Shown here: positions 30,486 through 41,922 of the stretch, one piece after another | How positions within the stretch are numbered: the stretch's first letter is position 1 | Layout of the letters: each line of letters starts with the position of its first letter | DNA from: Aquarana catesbeiana | Lineage: Eukaryota; Chordata; Amphibia; Anura; Ranidae | Assembly (NCBI RefSeq): GCF_042186555.1 | Contig: NC_133333.1 | Span: 219,792,757-219,856,756 of the forward strand | Length of the DNA: 64,000 nucleotides | Reading direction: 5' to 3' | Translations under genes and position numbers: made by a program | The notes under the pieces: generated by a model | What the model saw: only the letters and a program-made list of their open reading frames with translations | The model's database searches: none | What the model was told of the DNA's origin: nothing

Positions 30486-30507
30486 TTAGACTGGGATGCC
30501 ATTAAAG

Positions 30508-30563
30508 GTAAGTATAACATGTTTGTTATTTTCATAGAAAAAAAATGAGACTTTACAATCACT
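30508..30563. mobile_element. TTAA MITE right-end remnant
   Basis: GTAAGTATAACATGTTTGTT followed by CTTTACAATCACT and TTAA matches the right end of the element at 27874. It abuts the broken Tc1 copy directly. Confidence 0.7.
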
Positions 30564-30884
30564 TTAATATCATGTAAATATATCAATGTCCCAGCACTAA
30601 TTAAGACCTTCTGACGTTCTAGTACCAAGATTAGATCCAAAGAAAGCTTCTGTCAGGAAGATCAAGGCCAGCTGACACTGTTGTATCCTTGCTCCTATCT
30701 TGCAGCATGTGCACGCTCACCATGTGTAGTGGCACCAAACAGGCTATTTAAAGTAATACTAAGTTAAATTTTTTTTATATTAATCATAAATGATCAAGTA
30801 TACCATGGCTGTTTTTTTAAAAGGAAAAAAAAAAACCTCATATCCTTTTTTATAGGCTTCTTTGTCCTGTGCATGCTCCCTATC

Positions 30885-31517
30885 CAGTGGCGGATGGTGT
30901 TTTTTTCTTGGAGGGGGGGCGTCAAACAACCACCCCCCCACGATCGATCGATCGGTTGGCCAGTGGCACCCCCCACCCCCGCTTCCTGCTGTCAGTCAGT
31001 CAGTTGGGTCACTCGCACCACCTATTCGCATCCCCCCCCCCACGCTCTCGCGAGCGGTGTTGGACGGTCATCCAGCCTCACACTTACCCCGTCTAGGTTG
31101 CGGACGGGCGACAGGCAGCGACTTGTGGCTTTCATCGGGTCTTCTCCTCCTCTGCATCACGGCCGGTTCCCCTGTGCATCTCCTCCTTCCTCCTTCTAGG
31201 CGTCCAATCCGATCACCTGTCCTTTCAGCCAATCGGGCGACGGGTCTCAGGACCCGCTTCCTGATTGGCTGGGAGGAGGTTCAGTGTTTCAATAGAAAAT
31301 ATTCATTCGCTATTGTAAAACACCTAGGTGGGCTCGGTTCGCAGTGCTCTGCGCCTTGAGCCCACCCTATTTTGAAGCCTATTAGAGCCTCTGGCTCTAA
31401 TCACGTGCTTCAACCCCCCCCCCATTGGAATGCATGCATCCAGTGTCATGCATGGGGGCCAGACACATGGTTAGGGGAGGTGACGCCCGTGTGCCCTTAA
31501 TAGACGGGCCGCCTCTG
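30885..31517 (+). mobile_element. hAT-like element (CAGTGGCGGATGG family)
   Basis: Starts CAGTGGCGGATGGTG and ends GACGGGCCGCCTCTG. TCCCTATC (30877-30884) and TCTCTATC (31518-31525) are an 8-bp duplication with one mismatch. Internal landmarks TTTCAGCCAATCGGGCGACG, CTTCCTGATTGGCTGGGAGG and CACCCTATTTTGAAGCCTAT recur in copies at 34828 (reversed) and 39539. There is no transposase. Confidence 0.85.
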
Positions 31518-31525
31518 TCTCTATC

Positions 31526-31909
31526 CTCCATTGATGGACCTCACTGCTACTAGCGTAAAGTGAGTAGTGTTGTTATTTCTGGACACATGCGCCACCCTAT
31601 GCATATTACAATTCCCATGAATGTGTCTGCAGGTAAATTTATAGTCCATCTCTGGGGTGAGCAGGAGAGGGTGGCTCATGTTCTCATACATAAGGGGAGC
31701 ATGAAGAATAAACATAGAATGAACCCTAGAACAAGAAGAACCCTAGAACAAGAAGTCTGAGGATAGTAGAAAAAAACGTACATTTCAGATGTCAGCAGTC
31801 ATGAGAGCAGCTATAGCCGGTGGCAGTGATCAACTGGAAAAAACTCAACAGGTTGGTTGTACTGAAGTCGATCGATAAATCGATTTAAGTGCAACCAGCC
31901 TGCCCATAC
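31526..31909. other. unassigned spacer
   Basis: GTCGATCGATAAATCGATTT at 31867 lies between GGTTGGTTGTACT and GTGCAACCAGCCTGCCC, a short inverted pair also present at 26505. It is probably the remnant of one MITE family. There is no gene. Confidence 0.45.
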
Positions 31910-33215
31910 AGAAGGCCCGGGGGCCGAATCCAGCCCACCAGGCCATTTCATGTGACCCTCGCATCCAAAGCTTTTTTTCAACCAGGTTGTGGCAGAACTC
32001 TGTTCCATCACCTCCGGCTCTATCCCTCCATTCCCCTCTCACCAGTGTCACTTGTAAACACAGCTGTCCTCTCGGCGGCTCTCACAGATCCCTGCCTGCC
32101 CTGCACTCATGGTGGGGACAAGGGAGATGCAGGTGGTGTGTTGGATGGGGCATCAGCCTGTTAAAGGCAGCTGAACCCTGCACACTGTACACAGCACACC
32201 CCAAACCCTGCACTCTGTATGTAACGCACACCTGAACTCTCTACTCTGTACATAGTGCACCCCTAAACTCTGCAATCTGTTCGTAGCACACCCCTGAACG
32301 CTGCATTCTGTATGTAGCATGCCTCTGAACTCTGCAATCTGCACACAGCGCACCCCTAAACTCTGCACTCTGTACGTATAGCACACCCCTGAACTCTGCA
32401 CTCTGTGCATAGCACACCCCTGAACTCTGCACTCTGTACATAGCACACCCCTGAACTCTGCACTCTGTACGTAGCACACCCCTGAACTCTGCATTCTGTA
32501 TGTAGCATGCCCCTGAACTCTGCACTCTGTACACAGCACACCCCTGATCTCTGCACTCTGTGCGTAGCACACCCCTGAACTCTGCACTCTGTACATAGCA
32601 CACCCCTGAACTCTGCACTCTGTACGTAGCACACCCCTGAACTCTGCACTCTGTACGTAGCACACCCCTGAACTCTGCATTCTGTATGTAGCATGCTCCT
32701 GAACTCTGCACTCTGTACACAGTGTACCCCTGAACTCTGCACTCTGTGCGTAGCACACCCCTGAACTCTGCACTCTGTACGTAGCACACCCATGAACTCT
32801 GCATTCTGTATGTAGCATGCCCCTGAACTCTGCACTCTGTACACAGCGCACCCCTGAACTCTGCACTCTGTGCGTAGTTCACCCCTAAACTTTGCACTCT
32901 GTACATAGCACATCCCTGAACTCTGCACACAGCGCACCCCTAAACTCTGCAATCTGTACATATCGTACCCCTAAACTTTGCACTTTGTACTTAGCGCATC
33001 CCTGAACTCTGCACATAAGGCACACCTGGTATTTGCCCCTTTAAGATCCTCCCACTGTTTGGCCACATCTACTGTTCGATGCGATTCAGCTGGTGGGGTG
33101 TGGTTGAGTTCCTCCACTTATCACTTATTCTCCGGGAAAAAAAGCAGTGGATAAATGTACAGTATATAGTCTTACAGATACATTTGGCTCTTTGAGGGCA
33201 ACCATAATGCTGATG
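31910..33215. mobile_element. degraded hAT-like element with minisatellite
   Basis: The left part GGGGGCCGAATCCAGCCCAC, then CAGGCCATTTCATGTGACCC, and the right part TTTGAGGGCAACCATAATGC, then TGATGCGGCCCAC, match the subterminal style of Charlie-type hAT elements. The extreme ends are too worn to show a target duplication. Most of the interior is a 32-bp minisatellite. Confidence 0.55.
32176..33020. repeat. minisatellite, 32-bp unit
   Basis: About 26 copies of a unit beginning CTGAACTCTGCACTCTGTAC and ending GTAGCACACCCC. The unit lacks stops in all three minus-strand frames. Because 32 is not a multiple of 3, each frame cycles through all three readings, giving open frames of 200-237 codons that are not genes. 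Confidence 0.95.
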
Positions 33216-33910
33216 CGGCCCACAAAGTTCCTCGAGTAATAAGCAACAGTGAATTAATCTCTCACCCATGATGACCACCAATATTAGGAAACACCACGAG
33301 TTTTGTTTTAATCTTTTATCAATAATAAATACATTTCAAGTTTCAAGTCATTAAAAATAATTTTGTTGTATGGAGCTGTAACAGCTAACTCCTGCTTTCA
33401 GACCATGTGTAATATTGTATCCATATTTAGGGGGTAAAATGAAATATGACAAAAAAAACAATGTAAAGAAAAAAGGGGACATGCTTTACCAGTGGTATAT
33501 ATAAACACCAATTAGCAGAAAACTTGAATGTTGGTAAAATCAGTTTAAAGCCAATTACAAAAAATCCAAGGTGTTGAGGGTCACAATTGTAATGTATACA
33601 AATCAACACTATCTGTCTACGTGTTTCATCAAGCTTCCACTTCATCAGGACAATAAATAAAGATTTCCTATATTGCTAGTAAGTAAGCGAATGGTAATCC
33701 ATCTAGAAAAGATAACATAAGTTAACAATACCGTACAAAAAATAGTGTCCATTTCATGTCCAGTGGAACAGGCAAGCACATGCATAAGAAAAAAACAAAA
33801 AAAACACCTGTCATAGATAGGGCTACCAAGAAGACAACATGTATCAGCGGGCCTGAGATTGAGCTCTCACTAGGTCCCCTACCTCATTTTTTTAAATGAA
33901 ATATGGTTAG
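33216..33910 (-). mobile_element. possible Penelope-like 3' end in unassigned sequence
   Basis: On the minus strand, TGTCCTGATGAAGTGGAAGC then TTGATGAAACACGTAG (about 33610-33652) has the CTGATGA...GAAAC spacing of a hammerhead core, followed by AT-rich tail. Stem II is poor, so this may be only a relic. No reverse transcriptase is seen. 33660-33910 is unassigned. Confidence 0.3.
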
Positions 33911-34608
33911 TAGACATGTGCAGAACAAGAACATTTGTTTTATTTTGATTTGTTTCGATTCATTATTTACATAAATTCATATAGTTAAATTTGTTTTCAG
34001 AATTTGTTTCATTTATTCAAATTTGAATCGATTCAAATCGAATTCCATTCGAATTACTTTCAAAATCAAATGTATTCTATTCAAAATTCGAATTTTGGAA
34101 CATGATTATATTCTTTCTATTCCATTCTATTCTATTCTTTTTCTATTCTGTTCTTTTATTTTTATTCTTTTCTTTTCTATTAGATTCTATTCTTTTCTAT
34201 TCTATTTATTCTATTCAAATTCTGTGAAATGGTTATATCTATTCTATTCTATTTAAGTTTGAATTTATTCTATTTGAAATTCAAACTTCAGAAGATGGTT
34301 ATATTCTTTCTATTTTATTTTCTTCTATTCTTTTATTTTCTAATCTATTCTATTCTTTTCCAATCTATTTAATTGTTTTTGGAATTTTGAATTCGACTCA
34401 AAAACAAATCAAAATTGATTGGAAAACTATTTGAATTTGATTAGAAAACGATTCGAATTCGAACTTCGCCCGAAATTTTGTTTTGTTATTTTGGATTTGT
34501 TTAAATTTGTTACTATTGAAATTTGGAAATTCGGATACATCCGAATTTCCAAATAATGAAAAAGTTGTCCAAAATTCAGTTCGGAATGAAATGAACTGCA
34601 CATGTCTA
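33911..34608. mobile_element. MITE with GACATGTGCAG ends
   Basis: TAGACATGTGCAG at 33911 is mirrored by CTGCACATGTCTA ending at 34608, consistent with a TA duplication. The interior is AT-rich with many GAATTC/AATTCGAA palindromes and a TATTC/TTCTA pentanucleotide microsatellite (34105-34370). A degraded relative lies at about 14134-14334. Confidence 0.75.
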
Positions 34609-34757
34609 ATGGTCAGTGTGTACTGTGGGGTTCTTCTCCCGGCCGGCTCGTGTCATTTTAGAAATCGGTGTGGATGTGCATGGCTCCACAAAAATACAAA
34701 TATACACGTGGTGAGAGAGAGTGGATGCAGCTATTACCATACATTGTGGAATTCAAC

Positions 34758-35770
34758 TTTAAAGCGGCCCAAATGTGGAAGCTCCGCTTATCTGCTTCCT
34801 CCCTCCCTTCGGTGCCACATTTGGCACCAGTGGCAGCCCGTCCATTAGGGGTCGGGCGCCGCCCCCTTTATCCACGCCCGCCACATCCTAATTAAAGCTC
34901 TATGATCCCGCTACCCCCTATTCATGCGTCCGGCCCCTTTCAGGACGCCGAGCGCGTTGATTAAAGTGGCGGGGGTGTTTTTTTTTAAGCACCTGATTAG
35001 AGCCAGAGGCTTTAATAAGCTTCAAAAGAGGGTGGGCTCATGGCGCAGAGCATTGCATTGTGCCATGAGCCCACCCAGGTGTTACAACTGCGAATGAATA
35101 TTCGCTGTTGCACCACCGATCTTCCTCCTGGCCAATCAGGAAGCGGGTCTGATACTTGTCACCCGATTGGCTGAAAGGACAGGCGATCCTATTGGACACC
35201 TAGGAGGAGGGGTGGAGACGCACGGCGGAAGCAAGGAGGAAAAGATACAGGCGCTGCCGGCGCAGCCGATGCCCCGATCCCCGCCACTGCCCGATGTGCC
35301 TGCCGATGCCCGATCCTCGCCGCTGCTGGATGTGCCCACCACCTAGATGGGGTAAGACAGCGAGGGGGGGGTTGTTTGCCACCCCCCCAAACAAAAAACC
35401 ACCAGCCACCACTGTGTGGCACCTTTCAGGGGGGAGCGGATACCTGTAAAACACAGGTACCCAATCCCACTTCCGTGTAAGGCCGCAGCGGCAACCTACG
35501 TCATTTACTGCCCTTCCTCCCTCCCCCCCACTGCCTTCTGGGAGACACACACAGGTCCCAGAAGACAGCGGGACCATTTAGAAAGTGCAGCGCAATTCGC
35601 GCATGTGTAGTCGGAAACGGGCTGTAAAGACTTCACTTCCTGTCTCTCTTAGGATGCCGGCGCCTGCACCTGAATCCGATGGATGGGTTGGCTTCGAGTG
35701 CCGACATTGCGGGCTCCCTGAACAAGTAAGTGACAGTATTTGTAGCTGCTGACTTTTAATTTTTTTATTT
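34758..35770. mobile_element. MITE (AAAGCGG...TCCGCTTATC family) with nested hAT
   Basis: It begins TTTAAAGCGGCCCAAATGTG and keeps TCCGCTTATCTGCTTCC, the GGTGCCACATTTGGCACC hairpin, GGGGGGAGCGGATACCTGT and the 3' block TTTGTAGCTGCTGACTTTTA. A hAT-like element splits the hairpin at 34828-35414. Related sequence is reused at 18230-18480. The right end is not precisely defined. Confidence 0.6.
34828..35414 (-). mobile_element. hAT-like element (CAGTGG family), reversed copy
   Basis: Starts CAGTGGCAGCCCGTCC and ends CACCAGCCACCACTG. TTTGGCAC (34820-34827) and TGTGGCAC (35415-35422) are an 8-bp duplication with one mismatch. The interior is the reverse complement of the copy at 30885, including GGAAGCGGGTCTGATACTTG. 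Confidence 0.85.
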
Positions 35771-35799
35771 TTTTTTAATACAGGCTCTTTAAAAATGTT

Positions 35800-36910
35800 T
35801 TAAATGAATAAATACTTTATTCTGGCAGCGTATTATTTAATGTGGATCAGCCAATCTGAATAAACTCGATCTATTTGCAACCTGGAAGAATGTCAGTGGA
35901 AATCAGTTACAGAGGGTGGACCTGTCAGATAACAATCTGCAGCATGGTTTTACCCAACGTTCCCGGCGCAGAACCCAAACATTTACTTTCACAAGTAGAC
36001 TTCTATTCCGGCGTCGGGGAAATCCAATCTGCGGGATGCAATCTTTTCTTTTCCGCAGCTTGCCAAATGACTCTTAAAAACTTACTAAACCAGAAATTGA
36101 AGATATAATTGCCACAATAAAATGATAATGAACTAGACAAAGAATGACATATCAACCAAAATTCCAGTGTGAAAAATGTGCAGTTTATTTCTGCTGCAAT
36201 TCCTCATAAATCTGTATTACTATAATGAAAATATTTCTTTTTTTTATTTGCAGACTTTCCGCTCTCCGGCGGGTGGCGCTCTGGAAAGCGAAACGCGTTG
36301 TTCTACTCCTGCTGCAAATGGAAGACTTTCCATATTGTGAAGCGCTCAGCGGTTGTCCTCCACTTTTAATAACGTCTTTCCTTATTTAGATAACTTAATA
36401 GCTCTTGAATTTTAGACTGGAAAGCTAAAATGGAAACGGTTCTGTAACAATTGTCGATTATGTTTAATTGTGTAATCAGTGGTGGGGTAATTACAAATTT
36501 ATTGCTGTTTGCGGCGTAGACTTATGTTCCTTACAATACGTCCATGCTGATGAGAAAAAAGCAGTGAGATACGACAACGGCACAAAGCGACTGGAAAAAA
36601 TGAGGACAACCCTTGGAGCGCCTTTCTAGAAGTATCCTAACCAGGATTAACTATTTCCTCACAATCACACTTCTAAAACAATTATTTACAGAAATCGAAA
36701 TCAGCAGCACCCCAGAGCAGGCTCCCCTTCTAATAAAACATTGGAGGTTCTCGGTCAGAATTCAGGAGAGGGGCGGGTGAAGGCAGGGGCTGTGTATTGA
36801 TCAATATGATCGTCATTTAGAGCTCAACTTCAATCTACTTATAGTTTGCCCTGCCTGGTTCCTCCTCTCCCCCCCTTTTGTACATGCTAATGACCACCTG
36901 TACCGCTAAA
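35800..36910. other. unassigned; possible conserved non-coding DNA
   Basis: There are no transposon ends between 35820 and 36700, and base composition is ordinary. At 36256-36300, GCTCTCCGGCGGGTGGCGCT leads to AAAGCGAAACGCGTTG, a GAAACGCGTTG motif common near 3' ends of some frog retroelements. No exon can be supported. Confidence 0.4.
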
Positions 36911-36918
36911 CCCTAAAG

Positions 36919-37075
36919 CAGAGGTCTCAAACTGGTGGCCCTCCAGATGTTGAGGAACTACAAGTCCCATCATTCCTCTGCCTGAGGGAGTCATGCTTGT
37001 AACTGTCAGCCTTGCAATGCCTCATGGGACTTGTATTTTTGCAAAAGCTGGAGGGCCGCTAGTTTGAGACCCATG
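36919..37075. mobile_element. hAT-like MITE, 157 bp
   Basis: Ends CAGAGGTCTCAAACTGGTGG and CTAGTTTGAGACCCATG are inverted, with CCCTCCAG/CTGGAGGG subterminal. CCCTAAAG at 36911-36918 and 37076-37083 is a perfect 8-bp duplication. Confidence 0.9.
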
Positions 37076-37083
37076 CCCTAAAG

Positions 37084-38440
37084 GGTGACTGGTTTCTGGG
37101 CCCCCCCTTTTTCTGCATGGTCAGGCAACACGCATTTTCCAACTTTCGTACAGAATCAGTAACCAGTCCATGGGCTTGTTTTTGATGTTTTATTAAGGGA
37201 AATCGGCATGGATAGAGATGAGGCTTAACGGGATGCCCAATTTGAACTTGGTAGAACAGCTTGAGAACAAACTTCTTTTCCATAAAAAGAGAAACATATC
37301 CTGAACTCTCTCTGGAATAATGTCAGTCTCTAATGGATCAGTAGCAAAGTTCCTCTTTCAGGAGCTCTATGTCCCCTTGGTGAAACTCTTAAAATCCCAA
37401 ACTTGCAGGAGCTCTATGTCTTCTCTTCAGAAAATTACCATCCCACCTGGCTGCATTGAAAAGTGTCCCAGAGCAAGGGATTTAAGGTTAGCTGTGTCTC
37501 AATAAAAGCTTGCTAAATGTTGCACTTGGTAGCCTCTTTCCCTTATTGGCTCTTAGAGTGATAGGTAGAGGTACGCACACTGTTCCCTTGAATCCTGCTG
37601 CTTTGGTTAAGACTGCTGTTCAGGCCTCCTGCTGTACAGGTCTTCCCATGCTAGATAGGGTGTCTCCTGCATGAGACTGAAGAGTGGTGAAGGTCCCTCT
37701 CTTCAGCTTGCTCTCCTTCCTTCCTCAGCTCCAGCCTGGAAGCAGAGCCCCCCAGCACCGGGGTCCCCTCCCAGGCCTCACAATCCTCAGCACTCTATCT
37801 TCCACCCGACAACAACCTCCCCAACCGACCAGGCTCTCCAATATTTAAGAGCCACCTCCCCACCTCCTGGGCTGTCCTTACCCAGGGATTGGCAGAGATC
37901 CCTTGAATATTCTGCCTTTTGTTTCCATATCCCCTCCCACTAAGTTCTGGAACTTTCCAGAAGCCAGGGGGAGGTACTAGAAGCCCAGCCTGCAGAGCCT
38001 GCCCGCTAACCTTAATCTGAACCCACAACAATTACCCAGACTCACTTAAAAGATAACTTCACTTTCGTGGGGAAAAAAATAGCAAATAAAGAAAAAATAA
38101 TATAGCACATATAATTGCGACACTGATCTTATTGTAATTGAATGTTATTAAAAATTACCCTTCCTTTTCAATCTGCAGCCACTGCAATTTTCTGAGAATG
38201 CAATGCAATATGGCTACCTGGAGTTGTTCTGTACACAGAGTGTGTACTGACCACTCCCCAGAAACATAATTTCCTGCTTGTGTGATTGGCTCACCAATTT
38301 TCCCAGAAGTCTGCCTAAGATACAAGTCGGATTTCAGGCATCCCCTGCAACAAAAATGTCATTTTTGGAGAGATACTTTCAATAGGAACACGTCTAAAGG
38401 GATGCAGGCCCAGCAGATTTCCTCATTAGTGCTCTTCAGC
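37084..38440. other. unassigned; possible LTR fragment
   Basis: CAGGAGCTCTATGTC occurs at 37358 and 37407. 37560-38035 is CT-rich, with AATATTTAAGAGCC (TATA-like) at 37840, and could be part of a retroelement LTR. Ends and target duplications are not visible. Confidence 0.3.
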
Positions 38441-39538
38441 TCCACACCCAGGGGCGGGCTGGGCCCGGGGGGGGCAGGGATGCAATTTCCCCCCAGGCCG
38501 CTCTGATTCCCAGTAAAAAGGCCAATGTGCTGCCAGCTGGGAACTGAGCATGTGCAGTTGGCCGAGTGTTACTGCTGACTGGTGACTCCAGAGGGAGGCT
38601 GGCAGGTCTGGATAACAGCCCAGAAGCTGCAAGAATGTTTGTGCTGTGATCGGACATCTGTCCTGTCACAGTGCTGTTCCCGGCTTCTGAGCTGACACTC
38701 TGTGTCCATTCGGACTGAGCACAGCTGAATGGAAGAGGGTGGATCCGCTCTGCCTCCCCCAGCCCCATCTCTCACTGTGCCCGCCCACACTCCGGGCAGC
38801 CTGTGTGCTGCTTCTGTGAATAGAACGTGTGAGCGGGAACGTTCAAACTGAGATCCTTCGGTGATCTGTATGGGACGCTGATAACTGAGCCTAAGCCTTC
38901 TGCCTGCTGACTTTCAAGTGAGTGATCTGTGACCGGCCTCTCTCCCTTCTCTCTCCCATATTCCTCTCCCCCTTCTCTCTGCAGATAAGGACGTTTCTTT
39001 CAGCAGCCTGTACAGTACCTGCTCCTATGTACTATGTAGTGGGCTCACACTGGTCTGCTGCAGTGTTGTTGATCTCACTGTCTTCCTGCATGTCCCATAG
39101 ACTTCTATTAGTTTGCACATTTTTGCTGCATTTTCTGAACATGCACAAAAATGGCTGCATCTTTGGTGCGCTATAAAAAAACTGCAGCAAAAACGCACAA
39201 CCTAAAAGAAGCCTATGGGACTGTGGCCAAGGAAAACTGTACATAAGCACTGCGGCCAAACCGCAGCACACCAGTGTGCGCCCAAAGGCTTGTATACACT
39301 TGCAGCAGGCACTGCCACTCTGAAAAGCGATCAATGCTCAGGTCACTTTTGCTCATGCTCAGCGGCTCCAACCAGAGCTGTCAGTTTTTTTGTTCAACTC
39401 GCTGGATTGAGCAAAAAAAAAAAAAAAAAAAACTAGTGGTGTGTACAAGGCTTTACTATGTTGATAAAGGAATCAAGCAATTTTCTTGAGTAGTGGTCTC
39501 TCTGTGTGTGGACAATTTGGAGCGATGTCTCTCTCTGT

Positions 39539-40030
39539 CAGTGGTGGCTGGTGCTCAAAATGTTTTTTGTGGGGGGGTGGGGTGGGGGGGGGGGTGCAAA
39601 CTAAAAAGGACTGAAAAAAACCCCATCAATTGCAGCCTCACTGTGCCCCATCAAATGCAGCCAATGTTACCCCCCCCCCCGTCGGCATTTAACCAGCACC
39701 CCACCTCGCCCGCTGTCTGACCGGCACTTACCCCATCTTGGTGGCGGGTCAGGCAGCGAGTGACGGCGGGGAACTGTCGGACAGGCAGCAGCTCCTGTGT
39801 TCTCTATGCTTCCTCCATGCTTTTCCTCCTGCTAGACATCCAATTGGAGCGCCTTTCCTTTCAGCCAATCAGGTGACGGGTATTAGACCCGCTCTTCCTG
39901 ATTGGCAGAGAGGCAGTTCAGTGTTAGAAAAGCAAATATTCATTTGCTTTTCTAACACACCCGGTAGGGCTCTGAGCACAATGCTCTGCGCTCTGAGTCC
40001 ACCCTATTTTGAAGCCTATTAGAGCCTCGG
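39539..40030 (+). mobile_element. hAT-like element (CAGTGG family), 3'-truncated
   Basis: Starts CAGTGGTGGCTGGTG and keeps TTTCAGCCAATCAGGTGACG, CTTCCTGATTGGCAGAGAGG and CCACCCTATTTTGAAGCCTA as in the 30885 copy. It departs from that copy after ATTAGAGCCTC, so the right end is lost. Confidence 0.75.
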
Positions 40031-40129
40031 GTCAAGCTGCCTGAGGTGAGGTTGGGAGCAGTGAATGAATTAGAACATATGTGTGTCATGGGAGCTTGAT
40101 CCGGCAGCAGAGGAGGAGATCACATCCTT

Positions 40130-40520
40130 AAATCTAAATCTCAGCCAGGGTTCATGCTGGGACTTGTAGTCCTTTACTTTTGGGGATGTGACACCCCAAA
40201 AGTGAAGGACTAAAGGTCCCAGCATGAACCCCTCAGAGCTCAGGATGTGTCACACACCCCTGCCCCCGCCCCCAACTAGTGAAGGACTACAGGTCCCACT
40301 GTCCCAGCTTAAACCCCTCAGAGCTGAGGATGTGTCACCCCCCACCCCAATTAGTGAAGGACTACAGGGCACAGCATGAACCCGTGGGATCTAAGGGGAC
40401 ACATCCTTAGATCTCAGGGGTTAATGCTGGGACTTGTAGTTCGTCACTAGTTGCGGAGGGGGGGGTCAGGTCCTCAGCTCTGAGGGATTCATACAGGGAC
40501 TTGCTTGCAATTTAGTTCCT
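40130..40520. repeat. cluster of direct and inverted copies of a ~60-bp module
   Basis: The module TCATGCTGGGACTTGTAGTC (40150) recurs inverted near 40215, 40295 and 40360 and direct near 40425. It is accompanied by CTCAGAGCT(C/G)AGGATGTGTC. The first two copies form a perfect small palindrome around GATGTGACACCCC. Confidence 0.75.
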
Positions 40521-40749
40521 GAAGGCCATGGTAGTACAAGTCCCCCACAGGCCCTGGAGGGCCACATTGTCCTCCCTGCCCCCCCCCCCCCTTTGTGATC
40601 ATGAAAAACCTTAAAGACCGTTTTCCCGATCCATCACTTTGCCACCACCGGTTCTATGGGCCACTTGACTGGACTTGCCCCCCAGGCCTAAGGCTGCCAG
40701 CCCTCCCCTGTCCACACCTGACAGTAAATTATGAAACCACTCCCATTAG

Positions 40750-41099
40750 CATAGCTCCCAACTGTCCCTGATTTGGAACAAAGTCCCTCTGTCCCTCTTT
40801 CCTCCTCATTTGTCCCTCATTTTGGTCTGCTCTATATAGTTGTACATAAAATGCATTATTTATCTTTCAAAAAGTGTTTCCCAGTGCCAAACCTTCCATC
40901 CAATTTCTAAACTGCTGCATTTGTAAATTTCAAAAGCCAATATAAAGGAATAGTAGTGGTAAAAAAAGACATTTGTGGGTTTAAGCAATCTTATTTGTAT
41001 AATTCCCCTGTAGGGGGCGTGGTAGGGGGTGTGTCCTATGCCTGCATACTTTTGCTAATAGGTGTCCCTCCTTCCCACTTCAAAAAGTTGGGAGGTATG
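40750..41099. mobile_element. hAT-like MITE (CATACCTCCC family), second copy
   Basis: The ends CATAGCTCCCAACTGTCCCT and AAAGTTGGGAGGTATG are inverted. CATTAG abuts both ends (40744-40749 and 41100-41105). Only six of the expected eight duplicated bases remain identical. The interior is collinear with the copy at 27894. Confidence 0.85.
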
Positions 41100-41105
41100 C
41101 ATTAG

Positions 41106-41496
41106 ACCCATGCACAGAGGCACAGACAAACACACAGGGATTACTTCTGAATAACAAAAGGTAGGAATCTGCAACAAAGGTTGTTATAATCCTTGCAATG
41201 TACATCGATCACCCAGAGGGGAATGTTTTTTTCTCAACAAAGGTGGAGTTACACTTTAAACTACTGTGAGTCAGCTAGATTTTCCTATCTAAACTGTACA
41301 CTAGAGGGTGCTACACACCTTTCCACTTTCGGTTTAATTACATACCTTATTTTTTACCCAGTGATGCCATCTCTGGGTCTCTGTGCTTCTCTATGCAATG
41401 CTGCTGGGAGAAGCTGGCAGGGCACTGTACATATCTTATACTGTACATATCTTCCCGATAACATCCTAGCAACCTGCCTACTCCTCTCAAGAACCC
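41106..41496. other. unassigned spacer
   Basis: About 390 bases with no recognised element or gene. Confidence 0.4.
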
Positions 41497-41499
41497 TAA

Positions 41500-41919
41500 T
41501 GCCGCGTACACACGATCGGAATTTCCATCAGAAAAAACCTGGATGGTTTTTCTGACGGAATTCCGCTCAAGCTTGCCTTGCATACACACGGTCACACAAA
41601 AGTTCCCTGAACTTTCGACCGTCAAGATCGCGGTGACGTACAACACTACGACGAGCCGAGAAAATGAAGTTCAATGCTTGCATGCATCAAATTGTTTCCG
41701 AGCATGCATCGTTTTTTGCACGTCCGAATTGCATACAGACGATCGCATTTTCGGATAGGAACTTTTCCCGACCGAAAAATAAAGAACCTGCTCTCAATCT
41801 TTTGCTGGCTGGAATTCCGCCAGCAAAAGACCGATGGAGCATACACACGGTCGCATTTTCCAACAAAAAGCTCTCATCGGAGTATTGCTGGCGGAATTTC
41901 CGATCGCGTGTACGCGGCA
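41500..41919. mobile_element. Harbinger-like MITE, copy C (GCCGCGTACACAC subfamily)
   Basis: Starts TGCCGCGTACACACGATCGG and ends CGTGTACGCGGCA. The flanks are TAA (41497-41499) and TTA (41920-41922). Subterminal order (CTTGCATACACACGG, GTGACGTACAAC, GAAGTTCAATGC) follows the Harbinger fragment at 20201. CTGGCGGAATTTCC/GGAATTCCGCCAGC palindromes fill the right half. Confidence 0.9.
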
Positions 41920-41922
41920 TTA

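Larger units (their letters stand above)
28811..30507 (+). mobile_element. Tc1-like element with two nested Harbinger-like MITEs
   Basis: This is the same family as 15419. The degraded left end is CACTAAATTTGTCAAAACTA. The internal arms are intact, and the right end breaks off after GACTGGGATGCC. The arms again form a long fold-back around 29700. One MITE (28883) sits in the left arm and another (30052) at the mirrored site of the right arm. At the right it passes directly into a TTAA MITE remnant. Confidence 0.85.
38449..40710. mobile_element. hAT-like element, 2.26 kb, with nested repeats
   Basis: Starts CAGGGGCGGGCTGGGC and ends GGCTGCCAGCCCTCCCCTG. TCCACACC at 38441-38448 and 40711-40718 is a perfect 8-bp duplication. 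Contents include a CAGTGG-family hAT copy (39539) and a palindromic cluster (40130-40520). 38500-39480 is unassigned, with an A-run at 39413-39431. No transposase is recognised. Confidence 0.85.

Noticed and set aside
32153..32961. Three overlapping minus-strand open frames of 201-237 codons
   Set aside because: They are the three phases of a stop-free 32-bp minisatellite and have no domain or start context.
37560..38035. Host gene or LTR
   Set aside because: It has a TATA-like AATATTTAA and CT-rich sequence but no paired ends, target duplication, domain or splice pattern.
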